Assembly: GCA_947476275.1 (NCBI GenBank)
Contig: CANJPQ010000004.1
Span: 112,352 to 176,351, forward strand
Length of the DNA stretch: 64,000 bases
From: Fidelibacterota bacterium
GTDB lineage: Bacteria; Pseudomonadota; Alphaproteobacteria; Rhodospirillales; Rhodospirillaceae
Direction: 5' to 3'
In this document: piece after piece, positions 43,591-52,494 of the stretch
How the letters are laid out: each line of letters starts with the position of its first letter
Position numbering within the stretch: position 1 is the stretch's first letter
Position numbers and translations under genes: made by a program
Notes under the pieces: model-generated
What the model was told of the DNA's origin: nothing
The model's database searches: none
Seen by the model: the letters and a program-made list of their open reading frames with translations, nothing else

Positions 43591-43615
43591 GGCGCCTTCT
43601 TCGCCGCAAACGAAC

Positions 43616-43649
43616 AAGCCCGCCGGCAACGGCGGGCTTTTTTGTTTTT
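43616..43649 (+). terminator. Intrinsic terminator of rpmB
   Basis: AAGCCCGCCG at 43616-43625 pairs perfectly with CGGCGGGCTT at 43630-43639 around a GCAA tetraloop, followed by a T-rich run TTTTTGTTTTT. It lies 26 bp after the rpmB stop and is the best intrinsic terminator in the window. On the minus strand the stem has A-rich flanks and could also end the MAPEG transcript, but that side lacks a clean T-run. Confidence 0.9.
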
Positions 43650-43664
43650 ACGTGCTTTTTGTCT

Positions 43665-44102
43665 TTAGAGTTGCGCGGCGAGCGCGATGCCGAGGCGCAC
43701 CCAGAGCGCCAGCAGGAAAACCCACGCCAGCGCGAATGCAAGCGCGCGGTGGCGCACGTTGTTCGTGGTCAGGTGGATCACGCTTTGCACGATGCGGGCC
43801 GCCACATAGCCCCACGCAAGCACGAGGATCGTCGACGTGACCGCACCAAGCTCGAAGGCCACCACACACGCCACGTAGAACAGCACGGGCGTCTCGAACA
43901 GATTGTTGTAGTGGCGTGCCGCGGCGGCGGCGATTTCGGGTTCACCTTCGCCCTGGAATGCGCGGTAATAGCTCAGCTTTACCGCACGCGCTTTAGTGCT
44001 GCGCACGCGCGCTACCAGCAGGCGCACGAATCCGATCACGGTCAGCGCGACAATCGCCAGCACCGGCACGAAGATCGTAGCTTGGCCCACAGTCTGCGTC
44101 AT
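43665..44102 (-). CDS. MAPEG-family membrane protein
   Basis: 145 residues with four hydrophobic helices. The MAPEG pattern is seen in ARHYNNLFETPVLFYVACVVAFE and AWGYVAARIVQSVIHLTTNNVRHR, the region that contacts glutathione in characterised family members. Bacterial relatives are mostly uncharacterised and may act in glutathione-dependent detoxification. Its ATG overlaps the stop of the monooxygenase-fold gene upstream. Confidence 0.88.
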   Translation of the reverse strand: MTQTVGQATIFVPVLAIVALTVIGFVRLLVARVRSTKARAVKLSYYRAFQGEGEPEIAAAAARHYNNLFETPVLFYVACVVAFELGAVTSTILVLAWGYVAARIVQSVIHLTTNNVRHRALAFALAWVFLLALWVRLGIALAAQL

Positions 44103-44527
44103 GATGCGCGGTGACTTTCAACGATGGCGGTTGGCGAAGAACCCAACGTAGCGCCCGCGACGTGTGCGGGCGAGGGATGTTTCACCGCGCTCAAGCGCCC
44201 TTCGGTGCTCAGGCGGTCCTCCGCATCGGCCCAATTGGGCAATACGGGCGAGTCCTGTTCCCACTGCCCGAGCGAAGCTTCGTCGCACCAATGCTGCAGA
44301 CGCGGCATGGCCTCGCGGTGGGCGCCGCTGCTCATGAAGGCGCGCATGGCCGCTTTGTCGCGCCACACCGTTAGCGTCCAATAGGCCCCATCCGCGCGCC
44401 GTGCCACCGTGGCGAGATTGCCCTCGGCGGCACGGCATTGGGAATAACTGCGCAGCGTGTGCCACGTGAACGGGAACACGAAACGCCAGTGCCGTAGTCG
44501 CAGTCGTGTTACGGCAATCAGCGCCAT
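44099..44527 (-). CDS. Small protein of antibiotic-biosynthesis-monooxygenase/DUF3291 type
   Basis: 142 residues from ATG 44527; a frame opening upstream runs into the neighbouring gene. The central FPFTWHTLRSYSQ and AYWTLTVWRDKAAMRAFMSSGAHREAMPRL pattern fits the ferredoxin-like barrel of ABM/DUF3291 proteins. Such folds bind small aromatic or haem-type ligands. Function not known. It sits between the exported protein gene (23 bp upstream) and the MAPEG gene (4-bp overlap). Confidence 0.72.
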   Translation of the reverse strand: MALIAVTRLRLRHWRFVFPFTWHTLRSYSQCRAAEGNLATVARRADGAYWTLTVWRDKAAMRAFMSSGAHREAMPRLQHWCDEASLGQWEQDSPVLPNWADAEDRLSTEGRLSAVKHPSPAHVAGATLGSSPTAIVESHRAS

Positions 44528-44549
44528 CAGGTACTCAGTCCGCCCCGCC

Positions 44550-44996
44550 TCAGCGTGGCGCTGCGGAATTCTGCGCGAGCGTGCCACGGCGGTCGGCGGC
44601 AGCGATATTGCCGGCAATGGCCGCGGTCACATCCGCGCCGGACACCTTGCGCGCTTTGGAAATCGTCTCGCCGCACAGCAGGGCTGCGGTCTCCTTGCCT
44701 GTCCGGGCGGTCTGGCAGTTTGCGTCGGTCGCCGCGGACGCTCCGCTGGCGATGCTCAGCAGGCACAGGTTATGGGCGGCAATCCGCGTGTCTGCCAGGG
44801 AGAGGCGGTGCGCGAGGGCGGATTCGGCCAAGTTTTTGGCTTGGCTGGCACGGCCCGCGGCAAGTGCCTGGGTCGAACGATTGATGACATCGGAGTTTGC
44901 AGACCACAGCCACTGGGCCGACCCTTCGCAGCCGGCGAAGGCCGGGCCGGCGATCAGAACCGCCAGGACAGTCCCGAGAACCCATTTACGCGCCAT
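44550..44996 (-). CDS. Exported protein of unknown function with signal peptide
   Basis: 148 residues from ATG 44996, with GGAG upstream; an ATG at 45014 adds six residues. A signal peptide ends at about AGPAFA-GC. The mature part is helical, rich in Ala, and carries Cys near the start plus three Cys later in LCLLSI, DANCQT and LLCGET, so two disulfides are possible in the periplasm. No domain is recognised. It is the first gene of a three-gene minus-strand unit divergent from lysR. Confidence 0.75.
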   Translation of the reverse strand: MARKWVLGTVLAVLIAGPAFAGCEGSAQWLWSANSDVINRSTQALAAGRASQAKNLAESALAHRLSLADTRIAAHNLCLLSIASGASAATDANCQTARTGKETAALLCGETISKARKVSGADVTAAIAGNIAAADRRGTLAQNSAAPR

Positions 44997-45095
44997 GCTC
45001 GTGCTCCATTTCAACCGCTGTGGATGACGCGTGGACCCTAAGATGCTACATTTTCGTATAGAAGACGCTGTTTTGGCATAAGAGGGCCAAAGATC

Positions 45096-46004
45096 GTGAA
45101 TACCTCACTCGACTGGAGCGCGCTCCGCGACTTCCTGGCCGTGGCCGAGACCGGCAGCCTGTCCCGCGCCGCCAAGAAACTCCGCCTCAGCCAACCGACG
45201 CTCAGCCGGCGCATTGCCGGGCTTGAGGCTCAACTCAAGGCGCAACTGTTCCAGCGCACGCCGCGTGGTTTGGTGCTCACCGAAGCAGGCGACAAGGTGC
45301 TCAGCGGCGCGCGTCGAGTGGAGCAGGAGGCGCTGGCGATCGAACGCCAGGCGGAAGCGGCGCAGGCGGCACTCACCGGCACGGTACGTATTTCACTCGC
45401 TGAGATCCTTGGCGCGCTTTGGTTGCCGCCGCGGCTGGCGGCATTCCATGCGCAGTATCCGGCGCTCTGCATCGAGGTGCTGGTGGACAACCGCGCGGTC
45501 AATCTCGTCCGACGCGAGGCCGATATCGCTGTGCGCATGTTCCGACCCGAACAGCCCGACCTGATCGCGAAGAAGGTCGGCACCATGTACATGGGGCTGT
45601 ACGGCTCGCGCGAATATTTCGCCCGGCGCGGCGAACCGCAGACCAAAGAGGATCTGAAAGGCCACACCCTTGTCGGCTTCGATGAGAGCATGAGCCAGCG
45701 GCCGCCCGTGCAGCGGCTCGAAGCGATGTTCAGCCGCGACCGCATCGTGCATCGCTCCACCAGTTTCATCGGTCAGTTCCAGGCGACCTTGGCAGGCATC
45801 GGGCTCGGCGTGCATGAGTGCATCTCCGCGGACGCCGATCCGCATCTGAAACGCGTACTGCCGGAGGACGTGAACCATCCCCTGGAGGTGTGGTTGGTGA
45901 CGCATGAAGACATGCGCCGCAGCCCACGCGTGCGCGCCGTATTCGACTATCTTGAAACCTGCTTCACCGCCGAGAAGAACCAGCTTCAGGGAATGGCGGC
46001 GTAG
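45096..46004 (+). CDS. LysR-family transcriptional regulator
   Basis: 302 residues from GTG 45096. The N-terminal winged helix-turn-helix is standard: LRDFLAVAETGSLSRAAKKLRLSQPTLSRRIAGLEAQL. The effector domain has two alpha/beta lobes. It is divergent from the exported-protein gene, and an LTTR-like sequence (ATGCTACATTTTCGTAT at 45043-45059) lies between them, so regulation of that operon or itself is plausible. The effector is unknown. Confidence 0.92.
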   Translation: MNTSLDWSALRDFLAVAETGSLSRAAKKLRLSQPTLSRRIAGLEAQLKAQLFQRTPRGLVLTEAGDKVLSGARRVEQEALAIERQAEAAQAALTGTVRISLAEILGALWLPPRLAAFHAQYPALCIEVLVDNRAVNLVRREADIAVRMFRPEQPDLIAKKVGTMYMGLYGSREYFARRGEPQTKEDLKGHTLVGFDESMSQRPPVQRLEAMFSRDRIVHRSTSFIGQFQATLAGIGLGVHECISADADPHLKRVLPEDVNHPLEVWLVTHEDMRRSPRVRAVFDYLETCFTAEKNQLQGMAA

Positions 46005-46007
46005 GCG

Positions 46008-46208
46008 CTATTTCTTGCCAAGTGCTGCGCGGAAGGCGTCCCGGTCGGATTCGGTTTCGAAGGCGATGGTCATGATCTTGCGCGTGATCCCTTTGTACTC
46101 CTCGACGCCCTCAAAGCTGATCTCGAAGGCGCCTTTGCAGTCGCGCTGAACAACGTCCTCGATCTCTTCGTAGGACATCTGAGTCTTGATCCGGACGGGG
46201 AATGACAT
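46008..46208 (-). CDS. Small unknown protein (66 residues)
   Basis: 66 codons from ATG 46208 with GGAG upstream; an upstream in-frame start at 46247 overlaps the next gene. The product is a small alpha/beta protein: SFPVRIKTQMSYEEIEDVVQ, then a strand (GAFEISFEGVEEY) and ITRKIMTIAFETESDRDAF, which looks like a ferredoxin-like half. Its position 16 bp after the unknown gene and on the same strand as the LuxR gene suggests one unit. Confidence 0.6.
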   Translation of the reverse strand: MSFPVRIKTQMSYEEIEDVVQRDCKGAFEISFEGVEEYKGITRKIMTIAFETESDRDAFRAALGKK

Positions 46209-46224
46209 GGGCTTGTACTCCGAA

Positions 46225-47310
46225 TTACGTCTCGTCGCGCTGTTCACGGGCGCGAAGGAAGGCGCGAAAGCCTTCGCCGCGGTCGGTCTCGCCGATCTGC
46301 AGCACCGCCATCGGGAAGCTTGAAGAGCGGGTGCCGCGTGCGGCGGCGTCGCGCAATTCGCCGAGGCTTTGAACCATCTCGAGACTCAGGAAGTTCACCC
46401 GCTTGGCGACGTTGCCTTGGGCGTCGGGTGGAAACGCCGCGTGCCAGGCATTCAGCTTCGCGTCGATTCCGGCCACCAGATATCCGACAAGCACTTGTAC
46501 CTCGCGGATCTGGCGCTGGTGCGCGCGCAGCGCGGCGCCAGTACTCTTCTCCCACGACATCGCGATGACTTTCTCCGCCGCGCCGACGCGCCGCTCCGCG
46601 GAGCTGAGGAGTTCCGGGAAGGTCGCCGTGATCTCCGCGAGCGCGGTGAGCATCATCTTGTCCTTGCGCACCTGAGTCTCGCCGGCAAGCGACCGGATAG
46701 CGTCGAGCAGCTGTGTTGTCCGCGTCCGCTGCTCTTTCAGCGCGCCAGCGTAGAGACCGAAAGCGGCGTAGGTGTCGATGGAATCGCGCACGAATCGCAC
46801 GGTCTCGTCGGGCCGCAGCGCGACCAGCAGCATGAGGCGCCGCATGATCTCCCGGCCACTGCCGCTGGGATCCATCAGGGCGGCATCGAGTTCCACACGA
46901 CTTAGCGCGGTGCCGTCTTCCGTGGCGGACCGCAGCACCGGTGCGATGTATTGATGAATTGCCGCATCGTCGGGCAGGGGCACGTCTTCTTCCGTCAGCG
47001 CGCCGACGTCGCGCAGCAGCAGCCGTACGCTTGCGATGTCGAAGGCGGGCAGCATCGCGACCCAGCGCAGCAGCAGGATGTCCGCATGTGCCGAAGGGAT
47101 TCCCAACATGGCCGGCAGGTCGGATACTTCGTAGTGTCCGCTGCCGGCGGAGCGGTCGCGATAGAGTTCGATAACGCTCTTGAGACGGCTGTTCTTGACG
47201 ATACGTGCTTTGCGCAGCGCCGGATGCGCCACCGGCAGCCGATTGAGGCTCAGTTCATCGAGGGAGTTGATCTCCGGAAGGAACGGCGACGCACTATCTT
47301 TGGCGGGCAT
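46225..47310 (-). CDS. Unknown helical protein next to a LuxR-type regulator
   Basis: 361 residues from ATG 47310; a GTG at 47334 lies upstream. The protein is almost all helical and soluble. It has no catalytic motif, no signal peptide and no membrane span. Residues about 10-150 hold repeated amphipathic helices (SLDELSLNRLPVAHPALRK..., LLLRWVAMLPAFDIASVRLLL), and residues 190-340 are coiled-coil-like with TTQLLDAIRSLAGETQVRKDKMM. I do not recognise a family; it may be a scaffold or a HEAT/DUF2336-type protein. Inverted repeats lie at its start. Confidence 0.7.
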   Translation of the reverse strand: MPAKDSASPFLPEINSLDELSLNRLPVAHPALRKARIVKNSRLKSVIELYRDRSAGSGHYEVSDLPAMLGIPSAHADILLLRWVAMLPAFDIASVRLLLRDVGALTEEDVPLPDDAAIHQYIAPVLRSATEDGTALSRVELDAALMDPSGSGREIMRRLMLLVALRPDETVRFVRDSIDTYAAFGLYAGALKEQRTRTTQLLDAIRSLAGETQVRKDKMMLTALAEITATFPELLSSAERRVGAAEKVIAMSWEKSTGAALRAHQRQIREVQVLVGYLVAGIDAKLNAWHAAFPPDAQGNVAKRVNFLSLEMVQSLGELRDAAARGTRSSSFPMAVLQIGETDRGEGFRAFLRAREQRDET

Positions 47311-47312
47311 TG

Positions 47313-47341
47313 TGCAAGCGTTGGGATGAACCACGCTTGCA
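47313..47341. repeat. 9-bp inverted repeat just upstream of the unknown helical gene
   Basis: TGCAAGCGT at 47313-47321 and ACGCTTGCA at 47333-47341 are exact reverse complements around 11 bases. The repeat lies 2 bp upstream of the chosen ATG and overlaps the alternative GTG at 47334. There is no Shine-Dalgarno here, so the hairpin could control ribosome access, or the site could bind a dimeric regulator. It lies 13 bp after the LuxR gene stop. Confidence 0.55.
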
Positions 47342-47354
47342 AGTACCGGTCATT

Positions 47355-48512
47355 TCAGACCCTGCCATCCCCCATATGAGGGGGCCGGACGAGGCCGGCG
47401 ACGCTGCGCAGGATCAGCGCGATGAGATCGCTTTGACGGCGCGTGCCGGTCTTTTGCGTGATGGCCTTCAAGTGGCTACGCACCGTGTGGAATGTGGTGC
47501 CGCTTGCCGCTGCGATTTCCTGTAGGGATTTTCCCTCCACCAGTGCCGCCGCGATTGCCGCTTCTGTCGGCGTGAGGCCGAACAACTCGCGTAGGGCGCC
47601 CGAGGTGGGGGTGCTGGCGTCCGGATCGCGGATCATCAGCAGTGCGCCCGGTTCCGAAAGCGCGGGATCGCTGCCGCGCGGGGTGAACGGGATCGCCACG
47701 ACCGCCAACGGCCGCCCGTTCGGACGCGGCACGGCGATCAATGACTCCGGCCTCTGAAGCACGCCTGTCGCGGTGCTCGTGGCCGATTGGATCGCCTGCA
47801 GCAGGCGATGGTTGCTGGTGAGTTGGGTGGCGATCACGCGCCCAGCGATGGCGGTGATATCCTCCGAGGACTGCAGAAACCGTTCCGCTGCCGAGGTCGC
47901 GAACCGAATCCGCGCGGCCCCGTCCACCAGAATGATTTTCATACCGGACCGTTCGAGGACCTCCGAAGCACCGCGGCGGTCGACCGTGGCGGCGTGGAGA
48001 CGGGCGTGCATCTGGAAAGAGCGCCGCATGTGGCCGACGAGAATGTCGATCACCTGCTTGGCGGTGTCGTCGAATGGCACGCTGTGGCGCGGACGATGCG
48101 CAGAGATGACACCGATCTCGTTTGTCCCCGTCTCGAACACCGCGCCGGCGGTGTGAAAGACCCCGTAGTGGGAGAGGAATTCACGATAGATCTCGCTCTC
48201 CTCCCACTCGGCATCGGCAATGACTTCGTGGTTCAGTACCGCACCACCGGGCCGGCGGCGCAGCGCGCGGCTGATGAGGATTTCCTTCTTGGAATAGTGT
48301 TCGCGATAAGCTTCGAGCGCGGACGGACCGAAGACCGAACTGCTGGAGAGCACGCTGATGTAGCCGTTGGCGAGGTTTTGGGTCTGCAGCCCGGAAGTAT
48401 CGGCGTTGAGCAGGGCGGCGAATTTCGGCGCAATGGTCTCCCACAGCGCCGGATTCAACACCGCGTCATACAGGTCGAGCACAAAAGCGTGGACGGCCCG
48501 TTCCGGCAACAT
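47355..48512 (-). CDS. LuxR/NarL-type transcriptional regulator without a known sensor domain
   Basis: 385 residues. The C-terminal helix-turn-helix is clear: LTPTEAAIAAALVEGKSLQEIAAASGTTFHTVRSHL at about 313-350. The N-terminal 300 residues look like PAS or GAF-type alpha/beta sensor folds (FETGTNEIGVISAHRPRH, LVDGAARIRFATSAAERFL). No receiver domain or acyl-homoserine-lactone motif is seen. It heads the three-gene unit with the two unknown genes. A 6-1-6 palindrome lies upstream. Confidence 0.85.
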   Translation of the reverse strand: MLPERAVHAFVLDLYDAVLNPALWETIAPKFAALLNADTSGLQTQNLANGYISVLSSSSVFGPSALEAYREHYSKKEILISRALRRRPGGAVLNHEVIADAEWEESEIYREFLSHYGVFHTAGAVFETGTNEIGVISAHRPRHSVPFDDTAKQVIDILVGHMRRSFQMHARLHAATVDRRGASEVLERSGMKIILVDGAARIRFATSAAERFLQSSEDITAIAGRVIATQLTSNHRLLQAIQSATSTATGVLQRPESLIAVPRPNGRPLAVVAIPFTPRGSDPALSEPGALLMIRDPDASTPTSGALRELFGLTPTEAAIAAALVEGKSLQEIAAASGTTFHTVRSHLKAITQKTGTRRQSDLIALILRSVAGLVRPPHMGDGRV

Positions 48513-48565
48513 GACGCACCCCTCATATTTGAAGGAGCATACGACGCCGCATGTAACTGGAGGAT

Positions 48566-48578
48566 GTCAAATTTTGAC
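48566..48578. promoter_or_regulatory. 6-1-6 palindrome upstream of the LuxR-type gene
   Basis: GTCAAATTTTGAC is perfectly symmetric about a central T. It lies 54-66 bp before the LuxR start on the minus strand, a common place for an operator overlapping a -35 region. It could be an autoregulatory site, but this is a guess from position. Confidence 0.4.
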
Positions 48579-48612
48579 GAAATGCACGCAGAGCGTTCAT
48601 GCATAGCTTGCA

Positions 48613-48638
48613 TAACTGACCTCACTCATGGTCAGTTA
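48613..48638 (-). repeat. 9-bp inverted repeat at the cobT stop codon
   Basis: TAACTGACC at 48613-48621 and GGTCAGTTA at 48630-48638 are exact reverse complements around an 8-base loop. On the minus strand it begins with the cobT stop TAA, so it folds at the very 3' end of the cobS-cobT transcript. No T-run follows, so it is a processing or protective hairpin, or a weak terminator. Confidence 0.5.
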
Positions 48639-50540
48639 AAATACCAGAGTTGCCGCTCGGTCCATTGCCGCCGTGGCGTCTTCTTCGAACAGGTCGGTCA
48701 GCTGGCTCATAACCGCGCCGCCGAGTTCATCCGCATCCATTAAAGTCACAGCCCGGCGGTAATAGCGTGTCACATCGTGGCCGATGCCGATCGCCAGGAG
48801 CTGCACCGATGAGTAGTTCTCGATATACGCAATCACATCGCGCAAATGTTGTTCGAGATAGTTGCCAGGATTCACCGACAGCGTTGAGTCGTCCACCGGT
48901 GCGCCGTCCGAGATCACCATCAGGATGCGGCGCTGCTCGGGCCGACCGGACAGGCGATTGTGGGCCCAGGCGAGCGCCTCTCCGTCGATATTTTCCTTCA
49001 GGATGCCTTCGCGCAGCATCAGTCCCAGGTTCTTGCGCGCCCGGCGCCACGGCTGGTCCGCGGCCTTGTAGACGATATGGCGCAGGTCGTTCAGGCGGCC
49101 CGGGTTCGTGGGCTTCCCGGTTTCCGCCCACAGCTTGCGCGATTGCCCGCCCTTCCACTGGCTCGTGGTGAAGCCCAGGATTTCCACCTTCACGCCGCAG
49201 CGCTCCAGCGTGCGCGCGAGCAGGTCGGCGGTCATGGCCGCGATAGTGATCGGCCGGCCGCGCATGGAGCCGGAATTGTCGATCAGCATCGAGACAACGG
49301 TGTCGCGGAAGTTGGTTTCCTTCTCCCGCTTGAAGGAGAGGGAATGGGTCGGGTTGGCGACGATGCGCGCAAGCCGGCTGGCGTCCAGTAGTCCTTCCTC
49401 GAGGTCGAACTCCCAGCTGCGCATCTGTTGCGCCATCAGCCGTCGCTGCAGCCGGTTGGCCAGACGCGATACGACGCCCTGCAGGTGCGCGAGCTGCCGG
49501 TCGAGTTGCAGGCGTAGGCGCGCCAGTTCCTCGGGATCGCACAGGTTCGCCGCGTCTTCCACCTGGTCGAATTTGTTGGTGAATATCTTGTAGCGTGCTT
49601 CGCCCTGGTTCCGGTTGTGGCCGGGCCGGGGGCGCGTCTCCTTGCCGTCGGTGCCGGGCTCCAACGCCGCTTCGAGCTGCGATTCCGTCGCCGACTGATC
49701 GTCCGCGTCCGCTTCGGCATCCGTGTCGGACGCGCCGGCGGAGGTTTCGCCGCGGCTGTCCTGCGCGTCGGAGGGTTCCTCGTCCTGTTTCTCGCTCTCC
49801 TGCTCCTGGGACTTGGTCTCGGAGTCCTGCGCCTGATCGCCGGCTTCCTCCTCGTCCTGCTCGCGGCCGCCGTCGTCTTTCTCCAGCGACAGCGCTTCGA
49901 TCAAGCGGCGCAGCACGTCCGCACTTTTCTTCTGGTCGTGCGCGGCCTCGGCAAGGTCGTCGAGGTAGGGATCGAGCTTATTGCCGAACTCGCCGCGGAA
50001 AATCTCGCGCACGTGCGACGCCGCGGGGCCGAGATCCATATGGCCCATGCGGTCGTGGATCATGACCTTCAGCGCGTCGGCCATCTGGATCTGGAAGAAC
50101 GTGCGGGCCATCTGGTAGCCCTCGAGCGCCAGACGCTGCTCGAGCGCTTCGCCGATGTTCTTGCCGACCCCTGCGTACTGTTCCGCGCCGATCGCTTCGA
50201 CCCGGGCCTGTTCCATGGCGTTGTAGGCGTCGATGGCTTCCTTGCCGACGGGCATGCGCCGCGCATGCAGGGCGACGTTGTGATGCTTCAGACGCAGCGC
50301 CATCGCATCCGCCGCGCCGCGCAGGCGCACCACATTCTCTTGGCTCAGCTTCTGCGGAGGCATCGGCAGGCGCACTTCGGTGCCGACCGCGCCAAGCTTC
50401 TGATTGTTCGCAATCGGCGTGAAGACAACCGTCGCGTCCTTGTTGCCGGCGATCGCTCTTACCGCGGCAGTGGTCGCGCTCTTGAAGGCCTCGGTTTTGG
50501 ACGGGCCCTTCTCGGGATAGCTCTGGTAGGTGTGCTTCAC
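48636..50540 (-). CDS. cobT: Aerobic cobaltochelatase subunit CobT
   Basis: 634 residues from GTG 50540, which overlaps the cobS stop as GTGA; a longer open frame upstream lies in cobS and is rejected. The middle (about 200-310) is a long acidic linker of Glu, Asp, Gln and Ser. The C-terminal von Willebrand A domain has the metal-ion motif DNSGSMRG (MIDAS). CobT works with CobS as an AAA+ chaperone-type complex for CobN, inserting cobalt into hydrogenobyrinate a,c-diamide. cobN is not in this window. Confidence 0.96.
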   Translation of the reverse strand: MKHTYQSYPEKGPSKTEAFKSATTAAVRAIAGNKDATVVFTPIANNQKLGAVGTEVRLPMPPQKLSQENVVRLRGAADAMALRLKHHNVALHARRMPVGKEAIDAYNAMEQARVEAIGAEQYAGVGKNIGEALEQRLALEGYQMARTFFQIQMADALKVMIHDRMGHMDLGPAASHVREIFRGEFGNKLDPYLDDLAEAAHDQKKSADVLRRLIEALSLEKDDGGREQDEEEAGDQAQDSETKSQEQESEKQDEEPSDAQDSRGETSAGASDTDAEADADDQSATESQLEAALEPGTDGKETRPRPGHNRNQGEARYKIFTNKFDQVEDAANLCDPEELARLRLQLDRQLAHLQGVVSRLANRLQRRLMAQQMRSWEFDLEEGLLDASRLARIVANPTHSLSFKREKETNFRDTVVSMLIDNSGSMRGRPITIAAMTADLLARTLERCGVKVEILGFTTSQWKGGQSRKLWAETGKPTNPGRLNDLRHIVYKAADQPWRRARKNLGLMLREGILKENIDGEALAWAHNRLSGRPEQRRILMVISDGAPVDDSTLSVNPGNYLEQHLRDVIAYIENYSSVQLLAIGIGHDVTRYYRRAVTLMDADELGGAVMSQLTDLFEEDATAAMDRAATLVF

Positions 50541-51547
50541 GCGACCGCTTCGATCAGCGTCCCGGGAATGTCTTCGCCGAAGCAACGCTGGAAGTATTCG
50601 GCAATGATCGGCCGTTCGGTCTCATCGCACTTGTTCAGGAAGGTGACCTTAAACGCGTAGGCGATGTTGTTGAAGATCGAATTGTTCTCCGCCCAGGTGA
50701 TCACCGTGCGCGGCGACATCACTGTCGAAATGTCGCCCGCCATGAAGCCGGCGCGCGTCAGGTCCGCGACCTCCACCATGGCGGCGATGGTCTTCTTGCC
50801 GGCGGCGGTGTCGTAGCCCTTCACCTTGGCCAGCACGATGTTGGTTTCCTCGACGTGCGGCAGGTAATTGAGCGTGGCGACGATGTTCCAGCGGTCCATC
50901 TGACCCTGGTTGATCTGTTGCGTGCCGTGATAGAGGCCGGTGGTATCGCCCAGGCCGATCGTATTGGCCGTCGCGAACAGGCGGAACGCCGGGTGCGGGC
51001 GAATCACCTTGTTCTGGTCGAGCAGGGTGAGGCGGCCTTCCACTTCCAGCACACGCTGGATCACGAACATCACATCCGGGCGCCCGGCATCGTATTCGTC
51101 GAACACCAAGGCGACGGGGTGCTGCAGCGCCCAGGGCAGCAGGCCTTCGCGGAACTCGGTCACTTGCACGCCGTCGCGGATGACGATGGCGTCCTTGCCG
51201 ATCAGGTCGATACGGCTGATGTGGCTGTCGAGGTTGATGCGTAGGCACGGCCAATTGAGCCGTGCCGCGACCTGCTCGATGTGGGTCGATTTACCGGTGC
51301 CGTGATAGCCCTGCACGATCACGCGGCGGTTGTGCGCGAAGCCGGCGAGGATTGCGAGTGTGGTGTCGCGATCGAATTTGTACGCGGTGTCCACGTCCGG
51401 CACGTGTTCGCTGCGCGCGGAGAACGCAGGCACCTTCATATCAAAGTCGATGCCGAAGACGTCGCGCACGGACACCTGCTTATCGGGTGTCGCTACGCCC
51501 AATTCGCCGCGGGCTTGTTCGGAACTTGCTGCAGGAGTTTTCGCCAC
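50537..51547 (-). CDS. cobS: Aerobic cobaltochelatase subunit CobS
   Basis: 336 residues from GTG 51547. It is an AAA+ ATPase: Walker [10 protein letters not shown] at about 80-88, followed by [17 protein letters not shown] (Walker B) and [17 protein letters not shown] (sensor 1). The N-terminus has the typical [18 protein letters not shown]. It translates directly into CobT, its partner. The bolA-dnaJ-cobST neighbourhood is typical of Alphaproteobacteria. Confidence 0.96.
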   Translation of the reverse strand: MAKTPAASSEQARGELGVATPDKQVSVRDVFGIDFDMKVPAFSARSEHVPDVDTAYKFDRDTTLAILAGFAHNRRVIVQGYHGTGKSTHIEQVAARLNWPCLRINLDSHISRIDLIGKDAIVIRDGVQVTEFREGLLPWALQHPVALVFDEYDAGRPDVMFVIQRVLEVEGRLTLLDQNKVIRPHPAFRLFATANTIGLGDTTGLYHGTQQINQGQMDRWNIVATLNYLPHVEETNIVLAKVKGYDTAAGKKTIAAMVEVADLTRAGFMAGDISTVMSPRTVITWAENNSIFNNIAYAFKVTFLNKCDETERPIIAEYFQRCFGEDIPGTLIEAVA

Positions 51548-51678
51548 TTTTCACCGTCGGGGGACCGGTTTTTTTCGGCGGTCCTTATGGCACGCCGCCG
51601 TCACAGGGGCAATCGGCAGGGCCATCCTCGGCGTCCAACGCCGTGGGAGGATTTCCGTTCACCCTCAGCACTTTATAG

Positions 51679-52470
51679 CTATCCGATAGACTTGTTCCAG
51701 CCGCCGTCGGCTGTGAGAGAGGCTCCGGTCAGGTTGGCCGCCTTGTCCGAGGCCAGGAACACTATCAACCCGCCGATCTCCTCGGGCTCTGCCAACTGGC
51801 CGCGCGGGATCTGGCGTTTGTAGTCGCCTTCCACCTCCGCCACGGTGCGCCCGGAGCTTTGGGCCAGGCGGTTCATCAAGGTGATCCAGCGCTCGGTTCG
51901 GGTTGGGCCCGGATTTACCGCATTGGCGACAATGTTATGAGGCGCAAGGTCCTCCACCACGCCGCGCGTCACCGCCAGCAGCGCGGCATTCGCGGCCGAG
52001 CCCGGAATCAGCCGCGGCGAGGGTTGCAGGCCGGTATTGCCCACCACGTTGACGATGCGGCCGTATTTTTGCTCGATCATGGACGGGATCACCGCACGCA
52101 TCATGCGGATGGTGCCCATCACCTTGAGCTCGAAACTCTCCGCCCAGGTGCGATCGGGAATTTCCCAGAACACGCCGCCCTGCGAGGCACCGGCGCAGTT
52201 GATCAGGATGTCGATGCGGCCGTAGGCGCTGAGTGCCGCATCGCGCACCGCTTCCGACGCATCGGGCGCGGTCAGGTCCATGGGAATCGGCAGCACGTCG
52301 GCACCGCTGTCGGCGCGGATTGCCTCTGCCAGTGCATCGAGTTCCGCTTTGGTGCGCGCCGTTAGCGCAAGCTTCACGCCTTCCTTCGCCAGAAGACGCG
52401 CGCTCGTGGCACCTAGGCCCCGGCTCGCACCGGTGATCAGCGCGACTTTGTCATTCAGCTTTAGATCCAT
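51679..52470 (-). CDS. Short-chain dehydrogenase/reductase
   Basis: 263 residues, classical SDR. The cofactor motif TGASRGLGATSARLL is at about 14-28, NCAGAS marks the NAG equivalent, and the active-site region is present but the Tyr-x3-Lys dyad is altered: where Tyr and Lys are expected the sequence reads PSPRLIPGSAANAALLAV. It therefore may not be a standard SDR catalyst. It sits between dnaJ-like and cobS and is on the same strand, a position not usual for the bolA-cobS neighbourhood. Confidence 0.85.
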   Translation of the reverse strand: MDLKLNDKVALITGASRGLGATSARLLAKEGVKLALTARTKAELDALAEAIRADSGADVLPIPMDLTAPDASEAVRDAALSAYGRIDILINCAGASQGGVFWEIPDRTWAESFELKVMGTIRMMRAVIPSMIEQKYGRIVNVVGNTGLQPSPRLIPGSAANAALLAVTRGVVEDLAPHNIVANAVNPGPTRTERWITLMNRLAQSSGRTVAEVEGDYKRQIPRGQLAEPEEIGGLIVFLASDKAANLTGASLTADGGWNKSIG

Positions 52471-52494
52471 ATTCGATATCCCCTGCGACGCGCG

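Noticed and set aside
49680..49900. Repeat-like acidic region
   Set aside because: It is the Glu/Asp/Gln linker of CobT, which is expected in this family.
51566..51594. GGACCG...CGGTCC with a T-run, possible terminator upstream of cobS
   Set aside because: The T-run lies inside the loop instead of after the stem on either strand, so it is not a proper intrinsic terminator.
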